This document shows, one piece after another, positions 49,703 to 62,156 of a DNA stretch of 63,592 nt. Both the position numbers and the translations under genes were made by a program. Location: contig WIXG01000402.1 of NCBI GenBank assembly GCA_009869945.1, positions 1 to 63,592 of the forward strand, in the 5' to 3' direction. Below the pieces are notes generated by a model. That model worked only from the letters and a program-made list of their open reading frames with translations, searched no databases and was not told where the DNA came from. The stretch comes from Mesaphorura yosii. Its lineage: Eukaryota > Arthropoda > Collembola > Poduromorpha > Tullbergiidae. Each line of letters starts with the position of its first letter. Position 1 is the stretch's first letter.

Positions 49703-50739
49703 CTCACCTGAAAGGTCGTGTAACTATAATTTGAGCACCAAATTCTAACGAATGGGCGTACATAGAGCACAATACTAAATTGAATGAAAGTAAATTGAGG
49801 ACGATTGGCATGCGGCATGATTGGTGTGGTGACGCATCTGGATTTCTCGAGCTGAGGACATTGTGGATCTCCGCACTCACCAAAAAATAGCGAACGGTTT
49901 GAATGTGCCATGCCGTGCCGGCTGCTGATTGATAGAATCGGGCTATAAAATGAAATATAATGTACACGTGGGCATAAATTCATTCTTAATTGTTGGTGGG
50001 TGACCTTAACACAAATTTCAAAAATTTTATTACAACTTCCCGTAGGACTTCAACTTCCACCCAAAACAAAAGTCACATCACCAATTTACCGATAAACTAA
50101 ACCGGATTTATCAATTCATGCCTTCTTTCCCCTTACCATACTGCGACCTCACAGTTTGGCAAGGGCTAAATTCGGTCGAAATTTTGGTCCAACGAGCGAC
50201 AAGGCCCAATATTGCTAATAAGAATGCAATTTAGAAGTGCTCAATTGCTGCGGATTACGGATTGAATTTTGTGAGAAATGCAATGAAAGCCATGATGCGG
50301 TGGACGGATGTTCTTTCAGTGCATTTGGGGCTTACTTGAGACTCCTGCATTCTGTTCTGTCGGCTGGCTCGCTTGCGCCAGGATTCAAACCCTGCTTGTT
50401 GTCGGCTTTTCACAGCGCTTGAGCCTTACCTTTGCAGCATAGTAAAGCGTTGAGCTGTGTGAAAAGCGTGGTGGTTGTGGGTCGAATTTGTTAAAAGCTT
50501 CTCTGCTGGCTGGAAACTGTTGACCTGTTGGATTTACATTAGTTAAGATGGGAATCCGTTAAAAATTTTAACAACTCGGCTCCTGCTCATTAGGGGAGGG
50601 GTAATTGACTATTGGTAAGTACAATTTGAATTTGAATTCATGGTTTTTGCATGCTTCATATTTTTATTCGCATTTGAAGCTCATTTAGTATTGAATTTCC
50701 TTTTTCCAGATTCTTTGATCACCAAACTTTGGCCCCGTC
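49703..50739. other. divergent upstream region (MOXD1-type / SF3B3)
   Basis: An acceptor TTTTTCCAG at about 50701-50709 shows that SF3B3 has a 5' noncoding exon upstream. An inverted repeat (CTTTTCACAGC near 50405 and GCTGTGTGAAAAG near 50454) could form a hairpin. No gene seen. Confidence 0.5.
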
Positions 50740-53700
50740 ATGCATCTATACAATTTGACCCTTCAAAGGGCCACCTCCATTACCCATGCGGTGCATGGGA
50801 ATTTTTCCGGCTCCAAGCAGCAGGAAATCATTGTGTCACGAGGTAAGATCCTGGAGGTACTGCGACCTGACCCGAATACAGGGAAGGTGATCACACTGCT
50901 GAGTGTCGAAGTGTTTGGAGTAATTAGAGCCATGATGAGCTTCAGGTTGACTGGAGGAGCGAAAGGTAAGTATCTTCATTAAGCTATTTCACTTAAGTCT
51001 CTGACAAACTGTTGACTATAGTGTGCTAATTTAAGTCAAAATCATCCTGTTTTAGACTACATCATAATCGGCTCCGATTCTGGCCGCATTGTAATTTTTG
51101 AGTACAACCCTCTGAAGAATTCATTTGACAAGATCCACCAGGAAACGTTTGGCAAAAGTGGATGTCGGCGAATAGTCCCAGGCCAGTACCTGGCAATTGA
51201 TCCGAAAGGCCGGGCCGTGATGCTGGCTGCTGTGGAGAAACAGAAGTTAGTGTACATTCTGAATCGTGACGCCCAGGCCAGACTGACGATTTCGTCTCCA
51301 TTAGAGGCTCACAAATCCAATACGTTTGTTTATCACATCGTCGGAGTGGATGTCGGTTTCGAGAATCCAATGTTCGCCTGTCTCGAGATGGATTATGAGG
51401 TGAGTGAGAGCATATTATGTTTTGAAAATGCAATGGAGTTATAATTTACAAATGATGACACAACCAATTCAACTATGAATTTTATTGATTATTAATTTGG
51501 GATCGACTGCCTGAACCGTTACCCAGAAAAATGAAGTGTGGAAATTGATTGTAATTTGATAATTAATTAACTTTTACGAATGTTTTTCACAGGAAGCTGA
51601 TTCCGATCCGACTGGAGCGGCGGCTCAAAACACCAAGCAAACATTAACATTTTACGAACTCGACCTTGGACTTAATCACGTTGTTCGCAAGTACAGTGAA
51701 AGCTTGGACGAACACGCGAATTTCCTTGTCAGTGTGCCCGGAGGGGCTGATGGTCCAAGTGGTGTTCTCATCTGCAGTGAAAATTACATCACGTACAAAA
51801 ACTTGGGTGATCAGCCAGATATTCGTTGTCCAATCCCGAGAAGAAGAAACGACCTCGACGATCCCGAGCGTGGTCTCATATTCGTCACGTCAGCTGCCCA
51901 CAAGACGAAGAACATGTTCTTCTTTCTTGCGCAAACTGAGCAAGGTGATATTTTCAAAATCACGCTCGAAGTTGACGAGGACATGGTGACAGAGATCAAA
52001 CTTAAATATTTTGACACTGTGCCGGTGGCCTCGAGCTTAAGTGTACTGAAGACAGGATTTCTCTTTGTCGGCTCTGAATTTGGAAACCAGTAAGCTCAGT
52101 TAGCCTAGCCCAACTAAAACTTAACCAGTCGACCCGCACAACTAATTTCATATCTTCATTTACAGTTACCTTTACCAAATCGCTCACCTGGGCGATGATG
52201 ATGACGAGCCAGAGTTCAGTTCCGCGCTCCCGCTCGAGGAGGGTGACACATTCTTCTTTGCACCACGGCTACTAAGAAATCTTGTGCTGGTGGATGAGAT
52301 GGAAAGCTTGAGTCCCATTATCGGGTGTCAGGTGGCAGATTTGGCCAATGAAGACACTCCCCAGCTGTACATGATTTGTGGACGTGGGCCGCGCTCTTCT
52401 CTTCGCGTACTCCGGCATGGACTCGAAGTGTCAGAGATGGCGGTGTCTGAACTTCCTGGCAACCCGAATGCTGTTTGGACGGTGAAACGAAGGGCTGATG
52501 GTGAGTAGCATTTCATGATCTCTTGTTATTGCGCTTTGAGTGTTAGTAAAATGATGCTTTAATACATGTTAGACTCATGAACATCTGTGATTACAAATCG
52601 TATACTGATTACATTGTCTTTTCCAAGCACGAGTCCGCCTTTTTCGTATTTTCTATTATTTAAGCTTGATTTCTTTTGTTTGCAGACGAATTCGACTCAT
52701 ACATTATCGTCTCGTTCGTGAACGCCACGCTGGTCCTGAGCATCGGTGAGACAGTCGAGGAGGTGACAGATTCCGGGTTCCTTGGCACGACCCCAACTTT
52801 AAGTTGCTCCAGTCTTGGGGAAGATGCCCTCGTCCAAGTCTACCCTGACGGCATTCGACATATTCGTGCAGACAAACGAGTCAACGAGTGGAAGGCGCCT
52901 GGCAAACGATCCATCTTCCGTTGTGCGGTGAATCAGCGTCAGGTCGTCATCGCTTTGACTGGCGGTGAACTCGTGTACTTTGAAATGGATCCGACGGGTC
53001 AGCTGAACGAGTACACGGAAAGACGCGAGATGCCTGCAGATGTTGTGTGCATGAGCTTGGGATCCGTGCCAGTTGGGGAACAACGATCGAGATTCTTGGC
53101 CGTTGGGCTGGCTGACAACACCGTCCGAGTAATTTCGCTGGATCCTTCAGACTGTCTCTCTCCACTTTCAATGCAGGCGTTGCCCACTCGGCCTGAATCA
53201 CTTTGCATCGTGGAAATGGGTGGTGGCGCAGATTCTACGTACTCCTCCACCTTCTACCTCAACATCGGGCTAGAAAATGGCGTCTTGCTACGAACACTTC
53301 TTGACCCAGTCAGTGGGGACCTGGCGGATACTCGAACGCGCTACGTTGGATCACGACCTGTGAAACTCTTCCGAATTAAAATGCAAGGTGGCGAAGCAGT
53401 CCTCGCGATGTCCAGCCGCAGTTGGTTGAGTTACTACTTCCAGAATCGGTTCCACCTGACTCCGCTTTCTTACGAGCCACTTGAGCATGCATCAGGCTTC
53501 AGCTCTGAGCAGTGCCCCGAAGGAGTCGTGGCCATTTCAACCAACACACTCCGCATCTTGGCGATGGAGAAACTGGGCGCAGTCTTCAACCAGATCTCAT
53601 TTCCACTCGAGTACACACCCAAGAAAATGGCGGTTGTGGAAAGTGCAGCCAAGATTGTGCTCATTGAGACGGAGCACAATGCGTACACGGAGGCGGTGAA

Positions 53701-55194
53701 GGCAGAGCGAAGAGTGCAGATGGCTGAGGAAATGAAGGAGGCTGCTGGTCCAGACGAGCAAGAACTTGCCCGTGAGATGGCAGAGAATTTCCTCAACGAG
53801 GATCTTCCAGACAGTGTGTTTGGAGCTCCGAAGGCGGGGCCCGGCATGTGGGCTAGCTTGATCCGAATTATGGACCCGATTGAAGGAAAGACTCTCTTCC
53901 TGCAACGTTTCGAGCAAAATGAGGCGGCGATGAGCCTCGCCTACTGCAAATTCAACTCGCAGGGGGACTATCAACAGTTTGTCATCGTCGGCATCACGAA
54001 AGATCTCCAACTCAATCCGAAGCAGGTCGGCATGAATTACGCGTACACATACCGGCTTAACCCCGAAGCAACCCACCTTGAACTCCTGCATCGAACGATG
54101 CTCGACGAGATCCCATACGCGATGTGCAACTTCCAAGGCAAGCTGCTAATTGGACTTGGGAAGATGTTGCGGCTGTACGATTATGGAAAGAAGAAGTTGC
54201 TGAAAAAGAGTGAGAATCGGGTAAGTTAAGGGAATTTTATTTTTAATGATACTAAAATAATTTATTCCGTGATGATCAAATACACTCGCATAAATTCACA
54301 TTGATGACTTCAAGTGTTCTGCAGTACTGAGAAAAATTCGAAAAAAATGGAATTAATTTTGCTTTCGTAACTTTAATTTAATCTAATTCACTCTGCTTTC
54401 GTTTTACAGCACCTTCCGAACCAAATCGTCCACATCACGTGCATGGGGCAACGTATCTTCGTCTCAGACATTGAGGAATCCGTTCACTTCCTGCGGTACA
54501 AAAAGCAAGACAACCAAATGAGCATTTTTGCCGACGAAACCAACCCGAGATGGGTCACGACGTCCTGTGTCCTGGATTTTGACACTGTGGCGGTGGCAGA
54601 TAAATTTGGGAATATCGGAGTCGTTCGTTTGCCACCAAATACGTCTGACGACTACGAGGACGACCCGTCTGGAGCCAAGTCGCTGTGGGATCGAGGCGTC
54701 CTGAGCGGAGCAAGTAACAAGCTGGACGTCCTCTGCAATTTCCATATTGGAGAAATCGCTCTCAGTATGCAGAAGGCTACACTGATTCCCGGTGGCGACG
54801 CTTGTCTACTCTACACGACCATCTCAGGCTCAGTGGGCATTCTGCTGCCGTTCACGTCAAACGAAGACCACGATTTTTTCCAGCATCTTGAAATGCACCT
54901 GCGCAGTGAGAATGCGCCTCTGTGCGGACGAGATCATCTTGCGTACCGAAGCGCCTACTTTCCAGTCAGGGTAAGTTTCCAGCAAATAAATACCTACTTC
55001 AGGGTACTAATTGAGCTTAATTATTAATTTCAATTCTACTTGAATTCCTACAGAATGTGATTGACGGCGACCTCTGCGAGCAGTTCAACTCCATCGACCC
55101 CTCCAAACAGCGTTCCATCAGCGAAGATCTCGACCGAACGGTGAATGAAGTGGCTAAGAAACTGGAGGACTTGAGAACGAGATACGCGTTTTAA
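50740..55194 (+). CDS. SF3B3: SF3B3 (SAP130), U2 snRNP splicing factor 3b subunit 3
   Basis: Seven exons, 50740-50965, 51056-51399, 51593-52089, 52166-52500, 52686-54220, 54410-54970 and 55054-55194, give 1212 residues against about 1217 in human. It matches SF3B3 along its whole length: [115 protein letters not shown] [26 protein letters not shown], ending DLRTRYAF. The fold is three beta-propellers, as in DDB1. In the SF3b complex it helps U2 snRNP hold the branch point; it is also in SAGA-type complexes. DDB1 and CPSF1 share the fold, but the wording is SF3B3. AATAAA at 55295-55300. Confidence 0.97.
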
Positions 55195-55294
55195 GATCAA
55201 ATCACAGATCCTGTATTCAATTGATAGTTGTCTTTGTCGTCTCGTATGTTATGTTTGTAAACAAATTAATAAGCAAACTAATTTCTGACTACTT

Positions 55295-55300
55295 AATAAA
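55295..55300 (+). terminator. polyadenylation signal of SF3B3
   Basis: AATAAA about 100 bases after the stop, just before the convergent alpha-arrestin gene's own reverse signal. Confidence 0.7.
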
Positions 55301-55368
55301 CAATTCAATTATTTAATAATTTTAATTAAAAAATGCACTTCAAGCCTGATTTATTCCTCATCTAGCAT

Positions 55369-56975
55369 CTAGCCGTCAGTTTTTTGCTCATCCTCTTGCT
55401 CATCCTTTTCAACGACTTGATTGTATGCTGGAGGCACTGTGAAATAATGCAATGCAATTTAATTTTTGAAAAATATTCTCACAATTTCAATAAGGGATAT
55501 GTCAACTTACAACTCAAGCACGAACTCCGTCTAGAGCTGAGCCCCGAGTACGCTGGTGGCTTGGACGATGAGTAAGACACTACTGAAAGGGAACCCGATC
55601 TCGACCGGCCCACGCCTCTCACTCCAGACGGCAAATCGGGCCCTGGCGTTGACGGCTTCGAAATACTCAAGATCGACATTGTCCGATGCATGCGCTGCGT
55701 GCTCGGGTTGACTCCTTCACCAAGTACAACATCTGCATTTTCCGTGTAGCCAAACCGGCCAGTCTTGTACATTTGTTCCCAGTCTTCGGGATAACTCATT
55801 TCTGTGTACCCCAGCGGGTACTTGCAGGTCTCGAGGTCGACAATGAGCTTCCGTGGTTTGGGTAACGCATCGGCCGTGGTCCCGATGCAAAGCAGCGTCG
55901 CCCCTTCAAACTGCTCCTTGCCATCTCTGCACACTGCAACGATGAGGATGTACTGGAATATGATTGGCTGGTTCACGGTCGCCGTGACGAGCGAAGGCGT
56001 CACGGTCAAGTCGCTTGGAATCTTGAGTCGCCCACTCCACACAATTTCTGAACTTGTTCCGTCCTCCGGCTTGGTCTCAACCTTCGTAACCTCGTCGCAG
56101 GTTAATTTTGACTGCATGGCGGTGTAAATAATTCGACTCACCAACCCCAGCCCGATTTCTGTGATCGTATCTTTGTTCGGATTGTCCACCAGGATCCGGA
56201 ACGGAATTTCGTCCCCGATGCAGTAGCTCATGCTTGGAATCGTGAGTGTCATCTGGAGTTTGGCTTTTTTATGCCTCAGCATGCCCATCATGGTCCCTGA
56301 GCAGCAATCCTCCGTCTTTGTCATTGTTACCCCACTGCTGGTGGCCCTCCCGCGAAGATTAACTTCGATTATGTTGAACTTAAGCCTGTCTTTGACAAAG
56401 ATGCCGTCTTGCGTCTGCCAACTTTGCTTCGCCAGCTTTTCTGGCGAGGTGAAGAGATTCAGGTTGAAGTACGGGGCGAGCTTGAACTCCTGCTCGCCAA
56501 TGATTTTGTAAATGCCTGAGCCACCAATCACAACCTGAACCCGGTAGACGACGGATCCGTTCGGACTGTGAAATGTTGCTGGCAAATTGGTTTCAGGCAG
56601 AGGCAGTTTGAACGGGTACACCGATGCGCTGCTGACACTTGGGCTGGGCGCAAGCACTACGTCCTGCCCCCGTCGTGCACTTTTAGCCAAGAAAGTAAAC
56701 ACATGCAGGTTTGTGACGCTGTCGATCCACTTTCGAGTCCTGACCTGAACGTTGGCTCGAATTGTCCCGTTGACGACGGCTAGAATGCCGTACAGCTGAA
56801 GTCGGTTGTGATGCACGAGGGTCACTACGCCGCGTACAACCTCTCCAGGCCTGTACTCAGTCTTCTCCAGCTGGACGGTGGCGATAATGGGGACGCGTGC
56901 CTTTATGACGTCCGACGCGTTTTCCAGCGCGTTAAACATGTTAACAAGAGTAATGTACGAACTGTTGTATGCCAT
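55369..56975 (-). CDS. alpha-arrestin (arrestin domain-containing protein)
   Basis: Two exons, 55511-56975 and 55369-55436, join in frame to 510 residues. The N-terminal arrestin fold shows YRPGEVVRGVVTL, TRKWIDSVTNLHVF, YPFKLPLPETNLPATFH and VVYRVQVVIGG; the C-terminal fold shows IPSMSYCIGDEIPFRILVDN, VWSGRLKIPSDL and IFQYILIVAV. The Ser-rich tail has PPAY in exon 1 (SSKPPAYSG) and another in the final exon (LPPAYNQVV). Two PPxY motifs are the docking sites by which alpha-arrestins bring NEDD4-family ubiquitin ligases to membrane cargo (family knowledge). The second motif exists only if the last exon is used, which supports that splice. It converges on SF3B3, with a reverse AATAAA near 55350. 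Confidence 0.9.
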
Positions 56976-57377
56976 GGCCTGTGATTTACTAATAGCGGTT
57001 TAGCGATTTACAACTGTTAGCACCAAAAATCAGATTCTAGCCACACGTGAAATGGCCAACCAAGTTTTGAACAGCGTGCCAAGAAATGTCGGAGGAAATA
57101 TCGATTGCATTTTCCAAGCTGAGTTCCAGAGTTTATATGTTTTGAAACCTCAGAATGTGCCTGGAATAGAAAGAAAGCTCTAGAGTGAAGCCAACCTTGG
57201 CAAAGCATTGTATTTGCAATTATTGCGTTGACGAAAGAAAGCTTGTACGATATATTAACACATCTTTTGCGATTATTTGGCTTGTTTAACATGGTTTCAA
57301 GAGGTTTAATACTTATAGTAAAAATGTAACACAACGCACTGTCAAGGAACCTGCCAATTGAGGCATGTAATAATTCT
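56976..57377. other. intergenic, no gene seen
   Basis: Divergent upstream region between the alpha-arrestin gene and the chemoreceptor relic. No motif recognised. Confidence 0.5.
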
Positions 57378-58780
57378 ATGATCAAAGTAGTGTTCACCGA
57401 CCAGAGTTTGAGGGTGGTAAGCCTTCAGTTCAAAAGTTCAATACTCAGTCAGAGCCGGAACTTCAGGATGAAGAATATCCAACCATCCCAACCAGATAAC
57501 AACGGCAAGAATCGCTTGATCTCCGGCTCAACTCTTCGGCCTCTGAAAAGGCTCATCTGGTTGGAGACCTTACTGGGATTTATGCCAATAAAATGGAGCC
57601 CTCGGCATCGTCGCTTTGAGAGAAATGTTTCACGATTGAATCTGTGCACTCGTTTCGGCAATGTTTTGCTGCGAGCTGCGGTGGTGATCACACTACTTTA
57701 TTACGCATCAGCTTTCCAAACGAAGTTTCGACTGAACTCTTGGAGCTTATCCCTGGCCAGTATCCTTTTCTGTACGTCATTATCGTCCCTGTGTTTGCAA
57801 TTGCATATGCTTCGGCATCACACCTTTCTGGCGATACTGCTCAACAGACTCCGGATCGTCCACAGGTGGTTTGGCAAGACAAATTTTAATGTCTCCGTTT
57901 TCAACTTCCAGAAAATTCCATTCTTTTGTTGCCTATATCGTTGAATAATATTTTTTTTTACATAAAGGCCGATTTTCCGTCTAGGAGCTGTTGACAGATT
58001 GTGGATTGAGGCTGATGTCAAGACATTCCGTCTGTGCCTTGTAATAATAAGACTTTTTACTCAATTCTGCATCATCTCAACTCCCATGACTGCCTGGCTG
58101 TCCGATGCCCATTTATCCACCTAGCAGGTTGAATGTGTCACCGCACTTTTCGACATCAAGGATCGAATCGCCGTTCAAATTCATTCGATGATATGGTGTT
58201 TCCTGATTGCGAGTGAAGTAACAGTTTGGTTTGTGTTTGTGCTCACAATGTATATGAGGGTGAACTTGATCCGCTGATGCCAGACCTTCCACACAGCCAG
58301 CAACGCAACGCACCCACCTGCACGCGATGTTCAGACAAGTTCAGCTCTTGTACCAGGTGGCCAACGACGACGCCAGCAACCAGGGAAATGTTGGCTTGCT
58401 TCAAGCATGTTTGGTACTACCTCCCTTTTTTGCAGCCGCCCATCACTCACGCATCCATACGCAGCAATTACGCGTAACGTCCTCCTATTTAATCATGTAT
58501 ACCATCTTGATGGTCGGAGTCGCATTAGTATTCGCTTTCGTGAAGGTCACGGCTTCCCTCTTCCAGTGCGCCACCGACAGCTCGCGGTTCTTCCTCCACA
58601 CAATGGTAGCAGTGCCAATACCAACATCGATTGAACCAGAGAGCCATAAGATGCGTTTCCGATCCTACCGCCACTCTCTTCTTCCCCTGCGCTTTGCCCC
58701 TGAACAACTCCACCCTGATATTTGTCATGCAAGAGTTTACCATCAATTCTCTAATAACACTAATTATTAGCTTCTGCTGA
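57378..58780 (+). pseudogene. insect-type chemoreceptor (Gr-like), probably degraded
   Basis: Segments in changing frames together look like one 7-TM gustatory-type receptor. N-terminal part: LKRLIWLETLLGFMPIKWSP, then hydrophobic LLRAAVVITLLYYASAF and LASILFCTSLSSLCLQLHML. A later part follows an acceptor near 57967: FRLCLVIIRLFTQFCIIS, an in-frame TAG at 58122-58124, then MIWCFLIASEVTVWFVFVLT. A frame change leads to MFRQVQLLYQVANDDASN and YTILMVGVALVFAFVKV, and a final frame gives LNNSTLIFVMQEF and TINSLITLIISF before TGA at 58778-58780. The order of hydrophobic segments and the NNSTLxFxxQxxINS end fit arthropod Gr/Or proteins. Introns could explain some shifts, but no convincing splice pair removes the TAG, so a pseudogene is preferred. 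Confidence 0.5.
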
Positions 58781-59354
58781 AAATGGAAGCATTCACCATA
58801 TTCTTGCACTTATAATCTCAAAATGATTGCTGCATTGTTGTCCACAAACATTAAACATAATCGCTTCATTAGGTTGGGTACCTGCACCTGCACATATTTT
58901 AGGAGAATAGGAATTAGGGGAAACGTAAAACACTTCCAAATGGAGGCTCTGGATCACAGGTTAAGCGTAGTTTGCTGAATCTCGAGCATGTCAAATTCAA
59001 ATTGAGTTAATTGCAGTGAGGGACGAAATAAAATATACAACTCAATGTCTTGTCATGAAATCGCGTTCAGAAGTTATGCTCCAATTCCATTTTTATGCGT
59101 CACCGGCATTGGCAATTCTCGTAGCTTGTATATCTTATCATCACTGTATGTTGCGCAAAGTCTAGTAAATGAATCCGCACTGACGTAAACTTGAAGCCTT
59201 CCGCTCCAGCAATGTCATAAGAGATCATTTCTTATCTAATCTGAGTTTTACACAGCTGCATGATTGCCATGATTCACACCGTAGTTTTATTCCTCAGTCG
59301 CTGTTACCCTACCGCCACGACTGTCAGCATATTCGCTACAGCCAGGTGGCTAAA
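58781..59354. other. intergenic, no gene seen
   Basis: Between the chemoreceptor relic and the JHBP-like gene. Upstream ATGs near 59262-59272 open a short hydrophobic frame, but it is out of frame with the gene that follows. Confidence 0.5.
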
Positions 59355-60696
59355 ATGTCGAATTTCAACCAATTTGTGGCGAATTCGACCGCAGGATTCG
59401 GTAAAACTATGGATCCGATCATTTTGACGGAGACATTCAATCTGACCACGTCTGGAGCCCCATTCGAATACTACAAGAAGCCCAAACGCTTTCGGATCAC
59501 CGGTCAAGTTTCGTAAGGCTTCGTCTTTTTTGAGTCTGGCTGACTCAAAATGGCTAATCTGACTTGTGACTGCTGAATCTTATTACAGGGATGTGAAGTT
59601 TGCTGGCTTCTCGAACCTCGACGCAACGACGGTTGAGGTACGGTCCGACATTTCCGCCGGAACTGTCACCATTGACGCGACGGTGCCAAACGTCCGACTA
59701 GTTGGTCAATACAAACTGGCATTTGCAATCGAGGACGAAGTGTCTTGGGCCGCAACAGGCGCCTGGTCGATTTCTGGAAAGCGTTTGTCACAAGCCATCG
59801 TGTACGTGAGAAATTGGAAGTTTCAGCAAAGTGACGACGACAAGGTGGATTTGGACACCCGGGCACCGCTTCAGCTTCAGCTGTTTGCTCTTCCTCAGCT
59901 ATCGGGCCAAGGCAAGTCTGAAAATCAAAATAAATCACGTTCTGAATTGCCCGGCTGACGTACATTTAATCGTATTTTTCATTTTACTAATTGGAAAAAT
60001 TGCCCTCCAACAGAAGCAATTTTAGGAGCATCTTCCAAAAAGTACGTGCCCGATGGAACCAAGCACGTCGTCGAGAGCCTGAAGGCCGAGTTTCAGTGTA
60101 TGTTCCCTGATAACGGGACAGGCAAAATATCGGAAAACATGAAGGGTACAATTCTTCGAGTTCTGGGCGCAGAGGTGCTGGGCAAAGTGCAGCCTGTGCT
60201 CGACAGGAGAATTATGGAATGGCTGAGGCTGCATCTGATGGCTGATATCAATGTAAACGAGCCCTATGTTTTAGAAGATAGGTCAGGTTTTGAGAGTATT
60301 TGAATTTGAATTCTCATGCAGGAAATTGGCTTCTTCGAAATCATGTCCGGATGCGTGATACCTCCTTCAACTCGACCCATCCGGCGGAGAGCGGAGCCAG
60401 TTCCAGTTCCCTTAACCCAAAATGCTCCCGGGCCCGAATTGCCGCCAGCGTACAGTGACGTTTTTGAAACTGAGGACGAGCCCGACCGCCCTTCGCCGGT
60501 GAAAGCCCCTCCAGCCCCAAATTCCCGCTCGCGCGCACGTGCTTCAGTGCCTGTTCAGGCGCCGAAGGAGAAGGAACTGACCACATCAACATCCGACATC
60601 TCAGAAGTCGTTCTATCCACACGTACTACCAACACACAAGATGGAGTATTGGTCAAAATTGTGACAGAAAAAACAATCTTCTTCAAATACAAATGA
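59355..60696 (+). CDS. JHBP/takeout/Der p 7-like domain protein with Pro-rich PPxY tail
   Basis: Exons 59355-59512, 59589-59911, 60014-60252 and 60322-60696 join in frame to 364 residues. The front resembles the lipid-binding fold of haemolymph juvenile-hormone-binding, takeout and mite group 7 proteins: FRITGQVSDVKFAGFSNLDA, VEVRSDISAGTVTIDATVP and NVRLVGQYKLAF, the alternating pattern of its long beta-sheet. The last fold helix may be GKVQPVLDRRIMEWLRLHLM. Unlike most family members there is no signal peptide at this start. The final exon is Pro/Arg/Ser-rich with a PPxY motif (ELPPAYSDVFE). Intron 59912-60013 uses a GC donor (CAAG|GCAAGT), and only that choice keeps the frame. It may be a cytosolic lipid binder recruited by WW-domain ligases; inference. 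AATAAA at 60725-60730. Confidence 0.6.
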
Positions 60697-61069
60697 AGTG
60701 CCCTGTTTATTGCAATGCCATTTTAATAAACACTACAATCACTTAAGTACCGAACTGGAATTTACTGTTTCAAACGTTGTATACTTGCGTAGTACAGAAA
60801 CTAAGCAATGTAGATGTTAACTTTAATGCAGGGGTTTCATCCGAATCACCATAGACGCTGTTTGGACGTAGAATGTAGAGCAAATGTCAAATCAAATTAT
60901 TAGTACATTGACCAGGCTTTGGCTTTATTGCGTTGTGCGATTTATCTTGCTTTGATGCAGACATACATGAATTTAGAAGCTAAAATTATTACTTACAGCA
61001 AGAATGTAAAACTGCACCGCGCATATTCTAAGAACTTCCGTATTATCCGAAATTGCAGTTACCTGGAAG
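60697..61069. other. intergenic, no gene seen
   Basis: 3' UTR of the JHBP-like gene (AATAAA 60725-60730) followed by unassigned AT-rich sequence leading into the hAT relic. Confidence 0.5.
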
Positions 61070-62156
61070 AACTTCTTTCACAACGAAGATGATTCCTGAA
61101 ATATATGTCGCTTGTAAAAAGAAAATAGAAGACTGGCCAGCTCACGCTGAGTACATCTCATTTACGACACATCTGGACATCAAACTCCAATGAGTCATTT
61201 ATTAGTCTGACGGCTCACTGGATCTCGCCCGAATTCATGCAGAAATATGCCGTCTTGTACGTGGAACACTTCCCTGGATCACATACCGTTGAAGCAATTG
61301 GCATCAAGATTACGGAAAATGGGAAATCACCACCCAACGCCGGCACATTGTTTTACGCGGTAATGTAGCGAACATGATCAAGGGACTAAATGACGCAAAA
61401 ATAGATAGTACATCCTGCTTTCTTCACACGTTGCAACTAGCCATCAACGACTCCATGAAAAGTCAGCGTGCGATGTCGGTCATGGTTAAGAGAGCAAGGA
61501 ACATCGTAATCTATTTCAACCATTCAGCGGTGGCCAGTACCCGCTTGCGAGAGATGCATAAACAGCTCAATGTGGATCCTGTGAAACTTCTTCAGGACGT
61601 TGCCACCAGGTGGAATTCAACATTCTACATGCTGCAAAGTCTCCTACTTATCAAGGACAAAAGCTCCATGTACGCAGGTGAAAGGCGAATTACCAACCTG
61701 ACCGATAAAGAATGGAATTTGTGCCAATCGATGCTGGCACTACTACAACCGTTTGAAGAACGGACTAAAATCATAAGTCAAGACATCAGCACCATATCGG
61801 ACGTAATCCCAAGCATTCGCACACTTCAGCGATACTTGACAAAGGATAGCGCGCTGCATCGTTGTGCTGGTACGATGAAAGACGAATTGAAGGCAAGTAT
61901 TACCAAATGATTGGAACCACTACTTAAATCACCAAACCATTTGAAGGCTACCTTCCTGGATCCAAGATACAAGCTTAAATTTATTCAAGAGACCGATCAT
62001 GATGAGCTGAAGGCGTCAATAATCGCGGAACTTGTAATTATTGCCCCAAAGAATGCAGGGTCCGACAGGAAAATGAGAATGAGACCTCTGAACACTCTGA
62101 AGTCGACTGAACAACTGGACACTTGCATAGAAGTTTGCAGACTCTTCATCTTTTGA
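61070..62156 (+). mobile_element. degraded hAT-superfamily (ZBED-like) transposase
   Basis: Pieces in several frames follow a hAT transposase in order: IYVACKKKIEDWPAHAEYIS; FISLTAHWISPEFMQKYAVL and VEHFPGSH; a frame change near 61320; then ANMIKGLNDAKIDSTSCFLH, VATRWNSTFYMLQSL and LLQPFEERTKIIS; an in-frame TGA at 61908-61910; then HLKATFLDPRYKLKFI. The RW of ATRWNST and the FLDPRYK block are hAT hallmarks. A first frame slip is seen around 61167, the C-terminal dimerisation domain is not found, and no terminal inverted repeats or target duplication were recognised. It is an old, inactive copy. Confidence 0.85.

Noticed and set aside
50340..50425. tRNA-like B-box (reverse strand GGTTTGAATCC) with a weak A-box-like stretch
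   Set aside because: No cloverleaf could be paired: the T-stem is short and the acceptor and anticodon stems do not form. It may be chance or an eroded tRNA-derived SINE, but the support is too weak to list.
50740..55194. Identification as DDB1
   Set aside because: The fold is shared, but the sequence blocks (for example [32 protein letters not shown] and the ending DLRTRYAF) match SF3B3, not DDB1.
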